A stretch of 64,000 bases of DNA. It comes from Psychrobium sp051201665 (GTDB taxonomy: Bacteria; Pseudomonadota; Gammaproteobacteria; Enterobacterales; Psychrobiaceae). The translations under genes were made by a program, and so were the position numbers. The notes under the pieces were generated by a model. The model worked only from the letters and a program-made list of their open reading frames with translations. It was not told the origin of the DNA and did no database searches. Each line of letters starts with the position of its first letter. Positions within the stretch are counted from its first letter, which is position 1. The DNA is taken from contig NZ_CP179210.1 of NCBI RefSeq assembly GCF_051201665.1, positions 1,426,001 to 1,490,000 on the forward strand. The letters are read 5' to 3'. Positions 56,258 through 63,237 of this stretch are shown here, one piece after another.

Positions 56258-56436
56258 TTTCCAACAACAATATTGCCAATATAGGGTTCTAGTAAGGTAT
56301 GTAGTTTATTTACATCGGCAGATATTTCTTTATGAACAATGGTTTGGCCATTATTGTCAATTATGCAGACATAAAGTATTCTGGCGTGTAAATCTATACC
56401 GCAGTAGTAAGGATGTGTGCTATTGTAAAAGTTCAT
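56258..56436 (-). pseudogene. IS110/IS1111-family transposase, N-terminal fragment
   Basis: ATG at 56434-56436, about 59 native codons: NSTHPYYCGIDLHARILYVC, then IIDNNGQTIVHKEISADVNK. The GIDLH-A/S segment holds the first acidic residue of the DEDD (RuvC-like) domain of IS110 transposases. It is cut off by the RAYT tail. Upstream DNA (56437-56510), with the dyad AAATTTAGCAG-TTA-CTGCTAAATTT, is probably its element end. IS1111-type elements are known to target integron attC sites, and an attC-like hairpin is next door. Confidence 0.82.
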
Positions 56437-56525
56437 TGGGCTTTCTCCTGTTTACGGTTGTCGCCATTAAATTTAGCAGTTACTGCTAAATTTAGGGAGA
56501 GGGCTCAATGAGTATCAAGTCATTT

Positions 56526-56610
56526 CAGCAGGACAAAAAACAGCTGGTTTTTGCTCGTGCCTCGCTAATTTTAACCAGCTATTTTATTGCCTCTGAATGA
56601 GGCGTTAGCT
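56526..56610 (+). other. attC-like hairpin preceding the LysE cassette
   Basis: Imperfect stem of about 23 bp: CAGCAGGACAAAAAACAGCT pairs with AGCTATTTTATTGCCTCTG across a TTTTTGCTCGTGCC loop, ending in GTTAGCT (56604-56610), an R'-box-like core site. The matching left core is not clear (degenerate, or damaged by the IS110 remnant). Confidence 0.5.
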
Positions 56611-56633
56611 TTCAGAAAAGTGAGATACATATT

Positions 56634-57263
56634 ATGAACATAGAATTATGGTTAGGTTTCGTCGTGGCATCATCTATTATGCTTGCCATTCCTGGTCCCA
56701 CTGTCTTGATAGTAATTAGTTACTCTTTGACGCATGGAAAACGTGCAAATTTACCTCTTTTATTTGCTGTAATCCTAGGGACTACAGTAGCTGTTAGTGG
56801 CTCTCTATTAGGATTAGGCGCTCTTCTTAGAGCATCAGCTTTCTGGTTTACTGTGGTTAAAATTATGGGAGGGTTATATTTACTTTATCTAGGTATATCA
56901 ATACTGAGAGATGGGGCTTTGCCAACAGAACCAAATGCACCCATACGTCTGGATTCAAGGTGGAAATTATTTGTAAATACTTTTTTTGCCACGGCTTTAA
57001 ACCCTAAGAGTTTAATGTTTTTTGTAGCTTTCATTCCTCAATTTATTAATACAAATACAGACACAACTTCGCAACTATGGATTCTTGCTATCACCTTTAT
57101 TACACTAGCGACAATTATTGTTTCTTCTTATGCTGTATTTGCAAGCTCGGCTTTTAGTTATTTAAAATCACCTCGTATACAAAGTCGTTTTAATATTGCA
57201 AGCGGGTCATTATTATCTCTGGCAGGTATCTGGACTTTAATATCAAAACGCCCTGTTAGTTAA
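56634..57263 (+). CDS. LysE/RhtB-family amino-acid exporter in an integron cassette
   Basis: 209 residues with about six TM helices. N-terminal MNIELWLGFVVASSIMLAIPGPTVLIVISYSL carries the LysE/RhtB signature (A-x-x-P-G-P). Other landmarks: GGLYLLYLGISILRDG and FVNTFFATALNPKSLMFFVAFIPQFI. It exports amino acids or related small molecules; substrate unknown. The gene begins 24 bp after a GTTAGCT core and ends 21 bp before AGCTAAC of an attC, the compact layout of a gene cassette. Confidence 0.92.
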   Translation: MNIELWLGFVVASSIMLAIPGPTVLIVISYSLTHGKRANLPLLFAVILGTTVAVSGSLLGLGALLRASAFWFTVVKIMGGLYLLYLGISILRDGALPTEPNAPIRLDSRWKLFVNTFFATALNPKSLMFFVAFIPQFINTNTDTTSQLWILAITFITLATIIVSSYAVFASSAFSYLKSPRIQSRFNIASGSLLSLAGIWTLISKRPVS

Positions 57264-57283
57264 TACCTAAATTATGCGCAAAA

Positions 57284-57380
57284 AGCTAACAAGGCAATAA
57301 AGTCGGACTTGTAACAGTTTGCTCGGTTCCACTTCGTTTCACATTTTAGCAAACAATTACAAGCCGCTTATTGCGACGTT
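57284..57380 (+). other. Integron attC site, split at its R' box
   Basis: Left core AGCTAAC (57284-57290), then CAATAAAGTCGGACTTGTAA pairing with TTACAAGCCGCTTATTG (about 57354-57372) around a GTTTGCT...AGCAAAC inner stem, then GTT (57378-57380). The left core is the exact complement of GTTAGCT at the front of the cassette, as expected if this cassette was once circular. A 176-bp element interrupts the R' box; the rest (GTTAGGT) continues at 57557. Confidence 0.75.
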
Positions 57381-57556
57381 GAGGCTGTAGAATTTATAAA
57401 TCTTAGATTCCAGAGCCAAAAACTACGTTGATGAGAGTGATTTATTTCATAAATCACTCTCATACAACATTAGATTTCGCGTAGATGCGAGGTTTTTAGT
57501 GTAAATTAATCAAAATTTAATGGCTGTTTTTCTTGAATGATAAATTCTACAGCCTC
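57381..57556 (+). repeat. 176-bp miniature inverted-repeat element inside attC
   Basis: Ends GAGGCTGTAGAATTTAT and ATAAATTCTACAGCCTC are perfect 17-bp inverted repeats. GTT is present on both sides (57378-57380 and 57557-57559), a likely 3-bp duplication. Inner dyad GAGAGTGATTTATTTCATAAATCACTCTC. No gene. Unrelated in sequence to the other two miniature families. Confidence 0.85.
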
Positions 57557-57565
57557 GTTAGGTGT

Positions 57566-57835
57566 ATGAATTATCTAGTCCGCCAGAAAATCGAAATTAC
57601 AGTGATTGCACTGATTAACTTAGTGGCATTTATACTATTTTTCGTTAACAGTTCATCTTTGTTCATTGCAACATTGGCATTAGTAATAGGGTATTTTTCT
57701 TTCCAAGGTTCTGTGCTTTTACTTGCTACATTTAGAGTAGATGATACTGAGGACTCTTACGGATCATATTTGGACTATATAGCGCCCATAGTAATTAGTT
57801 CGGCGTACATTTTAATATTGTGGGCGTTGGTGTAA
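57566..57835 (+). CDS. Small membrane protein, second cassette gene
   Basis: 89 residues from the ATG at 57566, 8 bp after a GTTAGGT core site, typical of cassette genes. Three hydrophobic helices: ITVIALINLVAFILFFV, SLFIATLALVIGYFSFQGSVLLLATF and IAPIVISSAYILILWALV. No family recognised. A 3' attC cannot be confirmed; the region after the stop is cut by an IS982 end. Confidence 0.65.
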   Translation: MNYLVRQKIEITVIALINLVAFILFFVNSSSLFIATLALVIGYFSFQGSVLLLATFRVDDTEDSYGSYLDYIAPIVISSAYILILWALV

Positions 57836-57954
57836 CACATATGAGCCCTTCTCGAGTCAATAGGCATTAGCCACTTCTTCGGCCGCGTAGCGGTCGATTG
57901 TCTTATCAATTAACTTTATTTGTTTACTTCGTCTGTCACTGTGGCTGTTAATTA

Positions 57955-58098
57955 ACCTGAACTCGGGATAAAAATTGAACTAATAGCCCACCTAGTGATC
58001 AGATCTTTCGAACAAGAAACGATTTAAACACTATAAACGGTGAGCGTATGGATAAGTTAGTTGAAATATTTTGTGATGTCGATGATTTTTGTGAAGTG
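57955..58098 (+). mobile_element. IS982-family element, left-end fragment
   Basis: Starts ACCTGAACTCGGGATAA, an IS982-type end, and contains an ATG at 58048 reading MDKLVEIFCDVDDFCEV, the typical IS982 transposase N-terminus. It is cut after 17 codons by the IS21 element that follows. Confidence 0.8.
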
Positions 58099-58208
58099 TG
58101 TATTCTCATGAAGATGATCACTCATTCTCACCGAAGCTGATCAGTTGTTCTCATCCATACTGATCACTCTTCGGTGCCATTTTGCGGCTCGGTAACATTG
58201 TTAATTGA

Positions 58209-58955
58209 TCACGACGTCTCCGTCAAGTTCATTTCTAATTTTCGCATTGATTCTCCCTGTAACTCAAAACGCTGTGAACGATGAATAAGCCGATCCATAA
58301 TGGCATCTGCATAGGTGGCTTCACCGATCAGTTCATGCCACTTAGCCACAGGCAGCTGACTCATTATGATCATTGAACCTTGTTCGTGTCGTGCGTCTAT
58401 TATGTCTAGAAGATCGCTGCGCTGCTGACTCGTCAACATTTCCATTCCCCAATCATCCAAGATCAAGATCGGTGTCTTATTGAGCTGGGCAAGGAACCGA
58501 GGATAACTTCCCTCGCCGTGAACTTGCCGTAGCTGCTCTTGCAGCGCTTTGATTCGGTAATAGCGTGCTGGTATGCCCTGTTGGCAAAAGTAATGCCCAA
58601 TAGCACAGCCTAAAAAGGTTTTGCCGCAGCCTGTCGCGCCGGTAAAAATAAGGTTCTGATGGTGCTCAAGCCAATGTCCTTCAAGCAAGCTGCTAATTTG
58701 TGATTTAACAATGCCACGGCTCGCTCGGTAATCGATTTGACTTGGATGAGCAGCCAATCGAAATTTAGCATGCTTGACTAGGCGCTCTATCTTACGTTGC
58801 TCCCTGGTTGCAATTTCTTCTCCCAGCAATAGTGATAACCGATCATGAAAACTTAAGTCACTATATAAATGTGGCTGCTCTTCTTGGCGCGTTAGGCTGC
58901 TGAGAATGACGCTTAAACGTAAATTACTAAGCTGTTGAGTTAATTCGATATTCAT
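58209..58955 (-). CDS. istB: IS21-family helper ATPase IstB
   Basis: 248 residues from the ATG at 58953-58955 (MNIELTQQLSNLRL; GGGA 10 bp upstream). Walker A NLIFTGATGCGKTFLGCAIG, Walker B ILILDDWGMEMLTSQQRSDLLDII, C-terminus DAIMDRLIHRSQRFELQGESMRK. Intact, but its element is broken, so it can only work with an IstA supplied elsewhere. Confidence 0.93.
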   Translation of the reverse strand: MNIELTQQLSNLRLSVILSSLTRQEEQPHLYSDLSFHDRLSLLLGEEIATREQRKIERLVKHAKFRLAAHPSQIDYRASRGIVKSQISSLLEGHWLEHHQNLIFTGATGCGKTFLGCAIGHYFCQQGIPARYYRIKALQEQLRQVHGEGSYPRFLAQLNKTPILILDDWGMEMLTSQQRSDLLDIIDARHEQGSMIIMSQLPVAKWHELIGEATYADAIMDRLIHRSQRFELQGESMRKLEMNLTETS

Positions 58956-58965
58956 CTTATTTCCC

Positions 58966-59272
58966 TTAATGGTAGTAGTTTTGTCCACGGACATTGTCAT
59001 GCTTGATATCTGCCAATAGATCGATTTGCTTAGGTTCACGTTTTTCTTGGTCTAAGTTCTTTTTCAGTATGATTTTTACGTTTGCTAGTCGGTAACCTCC
59101 AGTGTCTAGGGCCCGTTGACATGCCGCGTTTAGGCGCTCTTTTGAATAGACCTTGTTTAAGCTCAGTAAGCCAAAGCAGACTTTATAGCTTTGTTGTGGA
59201 TGAGCTTTACTGTGCAATTGATAGTCGACCCACTGCGAGACATACTCACCGAGCGTACTCGCCCATTGTTTT
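58966..59272 (-). pseudogene. IstA C-terminal fragment
   Basis: About 100 codons: VKQWASTLGEYVSQWVDYQLHSKAHPQQSYKVCFGLLSLNKVYSKERLNAACQRALDTGGYRLANVKIIL...NVRGQNYYH, clearly the IstA C-terminal domain and similar to that of the IS21 element at 46-48 kb. The catalytic part is missing; the IS1595 left end joins at 59273. Confidence 0.9.
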
Positions 59273-60248
59273 ACATGCCTATGCAGAAAACTCAGGATTG
59301 AACTATACTGTGTATATAAACACACTGTATAGGTAGACATAATCATGAACATGCCAGAAGCAAGCTTTTTAGCTTGGCAAAAACAGTTTAGTACTGAAGA
59401 TGATTGCTTAGAATATTTACAAGAAATGAAATGGAAAAATGGCTTTATTTGCCCGCGTTGCGGCAATGCTCATAACTATAAAATTGCCAGTCGCCACTTA
59501 TACGAATGCACGCAATGTAAAAAGCAAACATCAGTCACGGCAGGGACACTTTTTCATGGGAGTAAAATCACCTTAATCCAGTGGTTTTGGGCTATCTATT
59601 TTCTTGGCTCTGATAAGGGAAGTATATCCGCACTAAGACTAAGCAAATTAATAGAAGTCAATTGGCGAACAGCGAGACTCATTTTAAAAAAACTTAGAAG
59701 TGCTATGGGTCACAGAGATAGTTTATATCAATTGAGTGGAACAATAGAGCTAGATGATGCACTTGTTGGAGGTAGACAAAAAGGGAAACGAGGTCGTGGT
59801 GCAGCAGGAAAAAAGAATGTATTAATCGCCTGTGAAAGTAAAGAGAAAAAGGCAGGATTTATTGCCATGGAAGTAGTTGATAGTATTTGCCATTTTAGCG
59901 TTGATAAGTTTGTTAAGAAGTACTTAAAACCAGGTCAGAAAGTTCGTTCTGATGCATTGGCTGCTCTGAATATAATTGACCAAGCACAGGACCATGAAGC
60001 GAGGGTAACACCAAGCCATTTGGTTGATGAATGGCTACCATGGGTACATATCGCCATTGGCAATTTAAAAACATTTTTGTTGGGTACATTTCATGGTGTA
60101 TCGGGAAAATACCTACAAGAATATCTAGATGAGTTCTGTTATCGGTTCAACCGTCGATTTATTGAAAAACAAATCCCTAACCGACTGTTAAATTTGGCGA
60201 TAGTTCATGTACCTGTAAAATCGTCCTGAGCCAAGTGCATAGGCATGT
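59273..60248 (+). mobile_element. IS1595-family insertion sequence (intact)
   Basis: 976 bp. Inverted ends ACATGCCTATGCA...CTCAGGA and (complement) ACATGCCTATGCACTTGGCTCAGGA. No convincing 8-bp target duplication, consistent with a deletion on one side. Carries one intact transposase gene. Its sequence is not closely related to the IS1595 element at 13.7-14.9 kb. Confidence 0.85.
59345..60229 (+). CDS. IS1595-family transposase (ISXO2-like)
   Basis: 294 residues. N-terminal zinc ribbon CPRCGNAHNYK...LYECTQCKKQTSVTAGTLFHGSKI, then the DDE-fold ISXO2 domain: GTIELDDALVGGRQKGKRGRGAAGKKNVLIACE, VRSDALAALNII, and HIAIGNLKTFLLGTFHGVSGKYLQEYLDEFCYRFNRR. Complete frame with conserved Asp, Asp and the N-x-K-x-F-L-x-G-T-x-H-G region. 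Confidence 0.95.
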   Translation: MNMPEASFLAWQKQFSTEDDCLEYLQEMKWKNGFICPRCGNAHNYKIASRHLYECTQCKKQTSVTAGTLFHGSKITLIQWFWAIYFLGSDKGSISALRLSKLIEVNWRTARLILKKLRSAMGHRDSLYQLSGTIELDDALVGGRQKGKRGRGAAGKKNVLIACESKEKKAGFIAMEVVDSICHFSVDKFVKKYLKPGQKVRSDALAALNIIDQAQDHEARVTPSHLVDEWLPWVHIAIGNLKTFLLGTFHGVSGKYLQEYLDEFCYRFNRRFIEKQIPNRLLNLAIVHVPVKSS

Positions 60249-60416
60249 TACTTTTTAATATTTCGACTACTTGATCTGATATGGATTTATTATTCATACT
60301 TATACCTTAACGCAAAGATGGGACAGTCAAAAATTTATTATTGATAAATAATGACTTAATGTAAACACTTAGATATTTTTATATTCAGACGTTCATCAAT
60401 TTGCAATAATCGCGCT

Positions 60417-60872
60417 ATGAAACAAAACCCCATCGCCTATTTTTTTACGGTAGCCGTCCAGCTTTTATTATTGCTGTGTATCTTGGCGCCGCCAGCAAAT
60501 GCTGTAAATAGTGGCAAAACCGCCTTGGGGGGATCACAACCTAGCACCACGGTTGCTTTAGAAAATATCGTTGGTAAGTCATTAAGTATCCTAGATATTT
60601 TTTTAGACTTCAAAACAACGGCGTTGGGGTGTTGTGTTGGCGCAGATGCTAAACCTAAGGTTACATCTACCCTAAATAACAACCTTCCAGATCAAAATAA
60701 ATTACTTGCTAATCCCGCGAGGAACCCAAGGACTGGTGAATTAGATCCTAATTATCGTGCGCCTGAAGCAGCAAACTCCAATATAACTTCATATCCAGCA
60801 CCTGAAGGCACTCGTGTAAAAATGGCACTTGATGAAAGGGTTTCCTCAGTTAACTTCTTCTTAGTTGCATAA
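60417..60872 (+). pseudogene. Secreted protein fragment, 3' end replaced by an IS66 remnant
   Basis: Begins with a signal peptide (IAYFFTVAVQLLLLLCILAPPANA), then NSGKTALGGSQPSTTVALENIVGKSLSILDIFLDFKTTALGCCVGADAKPKVTSTLNNNLPDQ. The last few codons (about 60840 on) come from the antisense of an IS66 orf. I do not recognise the family; the mature region resembles a substrate or pilus-assembly protein of a conjugative or secretion locus only in general look. No RBS is obvious. Confidence 0.5.
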
Positions 60873-60985
60873 AAGGCTGTGGTTGAAATGTTATTGTCGC
60901 GGCAAAAATCACTAACGCTCAAGCCACTGGATTGGTGCAGATTAATGATGTCTTGCCATTGTTCGAGGCTTCGATGTTTACTCAT
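60840..60985 (-). pseudogene. IS66-family accessory orf (TnpA-like HTH) fragment
   Basis: MSKHRSLEQWQDIINLHQSSGLSVSDFCRDNNISTTAFYATKKKLTEE, the helix-turn-helix N-terminus of the IS66 orf1 product. It is fused beyond about 60840 to the unrelated secreted-protein fragment, so only about 48 native codons remain. A GGAG RBS precedes it. Confidence 0.75.
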
Positions 60986-61064
60986 GTTAATCTCCTTAAT
61001 AAAATTGGAGATACCCTATCCAAGTTAACTTATGAAAGGTATGTGTCTTTGGCGAGACGCTTAC

Positions 61065-61127
61065 TTTTGAACTGATTGTGATTAGGTTAAATCAATGAGA
61101 TATTTGTGTCTGTCCTTTATTTTTTTG
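61065..61127 (+). repeat. RAYT element 3' tail, copy 3
   Basis: TTTGAACTGATTGTGATTAG... to TGTGTCTGTCCTTTATTTTT matches the last 60 bp of the RAYT element at 41.4 kb. Nothing else of the element is present. Confidence 0.88.
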
Positions 61128-61310
61128 TTATTTTTTTGATAAAATTCTTAAGTTTATTTTCTGCGTTAAGTTTTACGCAGAACCCCCCCCAAACCCAACA
61201 TAATTCACTGATAGTAAAACATTTTTTTGACAAACCGCTTTAGTTGTCTATAGTTATTCATGTGTTCGCCAATGCCCAATATATTAAATAGACTAATAAA
61301 GAGGGGATGT

Positions 61311-62021
61311 ATGACAAAAATAACGAATGCTGTGCTTTTCGGCTCTTTGCTTATTATATCTTTCGGTTATTTTTTCTTAACAACAGATAAGAAACTAGAA
61401 GGTGATATGGCTACTCCTCCAATAAAATCTCAAACATTTCATAGCGAGATAGAATCAAAGACATTCGTAACAAATTTTGAAACTAATGCTGTGAATACAA
61501 ATGGCGTTTCTAGTGATAGTAAAGATAGAGTCTTCGGTTGGTTTGTAGTTTCAGAAAAGGATTATGAATACATCTCAAATAAGGCAAAGAAGAATACAAC
61601 TCCTTTTGCTTATAAAAAATATTGGATAGAAAATATTAATGTAAATACTGGTGGGAATGTGGAATTTGAAATTTATCACACTTTTGGATTCTCACCTAAC
61701 GAACTTCAGAAGATGGAGCTTGCCTTTTACTATGAAGTGGATCGTTTGTTTGACGATAACCTTTATGGAGAGAGTAGCTTGGACAATGAAGAAAAAATTC
61801 AAGTGGTCCTCGAAGATATGAATGACATTAAGACATCTTCGATCGTATGCGCAAAGCATAAATGCATGTTTGTTATTGAAACTGACTATTCTAATTCATT
61901 CGATCCCGCTGTTTTAGTGGAAAATGTTATATCCAATATTAAAATTGACAAGAATTGTGACTATTACCGAAAACTGGGAAGCCTAAATAGACAGTTTTTC
62001 TCAATTTATTGTCCACCGTAG
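61311..62021 (+). CDS. Hypothetical membrane-anchored protein
   Basis: 236 residues from the ATG at 61311 (GAGGGG 4 bp upstream); a longer frame from 61260 adds 17 non-conserved residues. One N-terminal TM helix (ITNAVLFGSLLIISFGYFFLTT) and a soluble exported domain of about 200 residues with four Cys near the C-terminus (VCAKHKCMFVIE, KNCDYY, IYCPP) suited to disulfides. Very AT-rich. No family recognised. It stands alone, ended by a C/G-rich hairpin. Confidence 0.65.
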   Translation: MTKITNAVLFGSLLIISFGYFFLTTDKKLEGDMATPPIKSQTFHSEIESKTFVTNFETNAVNTNGVSSDSKDRVFGWFVVSEKDYEYISNKAKKNTTPFAYKKYWIENINVNTGGNVEFEIYHTFGFSPNELQKMELAFYYEVDRLFDDNLYGESSLDNEEKIQVVLEDMNDIKTSSIVCAKHKCMFVIETDYSNSFDPAVLVENVISNIKIDKNCDYYRKLGSLNRQFFSIYCPP

Positions 62022-62080
62022 AATACCCCCCCAACTTTCGTGGCTTACGATTAAGAAAATCGGGGGTATTGTATTTTTCT
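62022..62080 (+). terminator. Hairpin after the hypothetical gene
   Basis: AATACCCCC (62022-62031) pairs with GGGGGTATT (62062-62070) around a 30-nt loop, followed by GTATTTTTCTT. It also looks like the end of a mobile element; unusual C-runs occur here and at 61178-61187. Confidence 0.5.
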
Positions 62081-62104
62081 TATTCATTTTATGTAAGTAC
62101 ATGA

Positions 62105-62233
62105 GCAAAGCGAAAAGCACTGTATCAGCAAAAGAGAAATGAACATCCAGAGCGGTGGTCAAAAAATGAAAGAAACTGGCAGCCAATTGGTGTTGTGGAG
62201 CTAAATCCAGAACAACATAAGCAAGCTGCTTAA
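62105..62233 (+). pseudogene. IS3-family transposase C-terminal fragment
   Basis: About 42 codons ending at TAA 62231-62233: KALYQQKRNEHPERWSKNER, then NWQPIGVVELNPEQ. The H-P-E-R-W-S...R-N-W...L-N-P pattern is the C-terminus of IS3-family OrfB. The following GGCGACAACTACCTTGAAAA is like an IS3-family right end. Confidence 0.8.
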
Positions 62234-62296
62234 CAATTTAGGCGACAACTACCTTGAAAAACGCCGAAAGTATGCAAGCTTTCCAAAAAAAACCGA

Positions 62297-62582
62297 CAAT
62301 ATGTACTTCAAGAAAGTGTATTAACGTTGCCGCAATTTGTGATGCAAAGCAGCTATAAGGCTGCGCAAGCAATAAAGTTACCTGAGCGCGGTTTATTAAC
62401 TAATGGATTCTTTGCTGACATTATTATTGTCGATCTTAAAAAATATAAAGATAAAGCAAGCTTTTCTCATTGGAACGTTCTTTCTGAGGGGGGTTGAAAC
62501 AGTGATTGTTAACGGCTCAATTGTTATTGAAAACAGTCAATTTACGAATATTCTTGCAGGACGTGTTTTAACAAAAAAATAG
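62297..62582 (+). pseudogene. N-acyl-D-amino-acid deacylase (amidohydrolase), 3' fragment
   Basis: QYVLQESVLTLPQFVMQSSY, KAAQAIKLPERGLLTNGFFA, DIIIVDLKKYKDKASFSHWN match the C-terminal part of D-aminoacylase-type amidohydrolases (G-x-L-x-x-G-x-x-A-D-I-x-V-D). A +1 shift in a G-run at about 62484-62491 separates it from VETVIVNGSIVIENSQFTN...GRVLTKK. The 5' four fifths of the gene are gone, replaced by the IS3 remnant. Confidence 0.75.
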
Positions 62583-62599
62583 TAATAATCGATGCCTAA

Positions 62600-62633
62600 A
62601 ATAAGGGAAACAAAAAGATTCTGTTTCCCTTAT
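62600..62633. terminator. Terminator downstream of dsbB
   Basis: AATAAGGGAAACA-AAAAGATTC-TGTTTCCCTTATT, a 13-bp stem usable on both strands, 6 bp after the dsbB stop. Confidence 0.85.
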
Positions 62634-62638
62634 TAAGG

Positions 62639-63163
62639 TTAAATTTTAAATTGATTACTAGCGCGCAATCTATTGAGCACAACAATCAAAAATGTTGCCA
62701 CAAAACAGCCAAAAATAACCACCATCCACTGGGACATTGACCAACCAATAAACATCCATGAAATTGATGCGCAGTCGCCATCAGCCTTAAAGATGAAGGG
62801 TAACCATTCATCTAATGGCAGTGTGTGGGCGAAATTAGGTCGAAAATCACAGCTGAAAAAAGGCGATTGCGTCGTTTGAATGCCTACATGCTCAATGGCT
62901 AATAGCAGACCTTTGATAGCGCTATATCCCCACAATGCATAACCAGCCAATCGACAACCAAAATTTTGCGGCGCAATAGCACCCACTAACCCTGCGCCAA
63001 CAAGGCCTAACATTGCTGTACGTTGATAAATACACATGACACAAGGCGCAAGCCCCATGATATGTTGAAAATACATTGCAACTAATTCAAAGGTAGTGGC
63101 GACGCCAGCCAGTGTAAGCCAGGCTTTTCGTTCTGTTGGTAGAGAGTTTAAAAAGGTTAACAT
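62639..63163 (-). CDS. dsbB: Disulfide bond formation protein B
   Basis: 174 residues (E. coli 176), four TM helices. It reoxidises DsbA and passes electrons to quinone. First Cys pair GLAPCVMCIYQRTAML (CxxC), second pair in the periplasmic loop FFSCDFRPNFAHTLPLDEWLPFIFKADGDC. The quinone-binding Arg follows the first pair (Y-Q-R). It lies next to nhaB on the same strand as in E. coli, separated by a terminator. Confidence 0.95.
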   Translation of the reverse strand: MLTFLNSLPTERKAWLTLAGVATTFELVAMYFQHIMGLAPCVMCIYQRTAMLGLVGAGLVGAIAPQNFGCRLAGYALWGYSAIKGLLLAIEHVGIQTTQSPFFSCDFRPNFAHTLPLDEWLPFIFKADGDCASISWMFIGWSMSQWMVVIFGCFVATFLIVVLNRLRASNQFKI

Positions 63164-63199
63164 GAATAACTCGTTGATTTTAAATCTAGATAATATAAG

Positions 63200-63228
63200 A
63201 AAAAAGCGTATCCGAAGATACGCTTTCT
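63200..63228 (-). terminator. nhaB terminator
   Basis: On the minus strand AAAGCGTATC-TTCG-GATACGCTTTTTTC, a UUCG-capped hairpin 10 bp after nhaB. Confidence 0.92.
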
Positions 63229-63237
63229 AATAACACC

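Larger units (their letters stand above)
58099..59272 (-). mobile_element. IS21-family insertion sequence (no. 3), truncated
   Basis: Left end TGTATTCTCATGAAGATGAT with internal repeats of TTCTCAYSSATRMTGATCA type (58100-58170), as in other IS21 elements. Complete istB but only the last third-or-less of istA; the remainder is replaced by an IS1595 element at 59273 and is not present on its far side. Confidence 0.85.

Noticed and set aside
56229..56489. 86-codon plus-strand frame across the RAYT tail and IS110 fragment
   Set aside because: It spans the junction of two unrelated elements; the antisense IS110 reading is the recognisable one.
57829..57960. Possible second attC after the small cassette gene (GTGTAAC, CATTAGCC)
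   Set aside because: The left core does not complement the GTTAGGT at the cassette front and no long dyad forms before the IS982 end cuts in; not enough to call.
61178..61187. C-run (about 8-9 C) as a phase-variable tract
   Set aside because: It lies more than 100 bp upstream of the next start, outside any coding frame; no switch can be argued from sequence.
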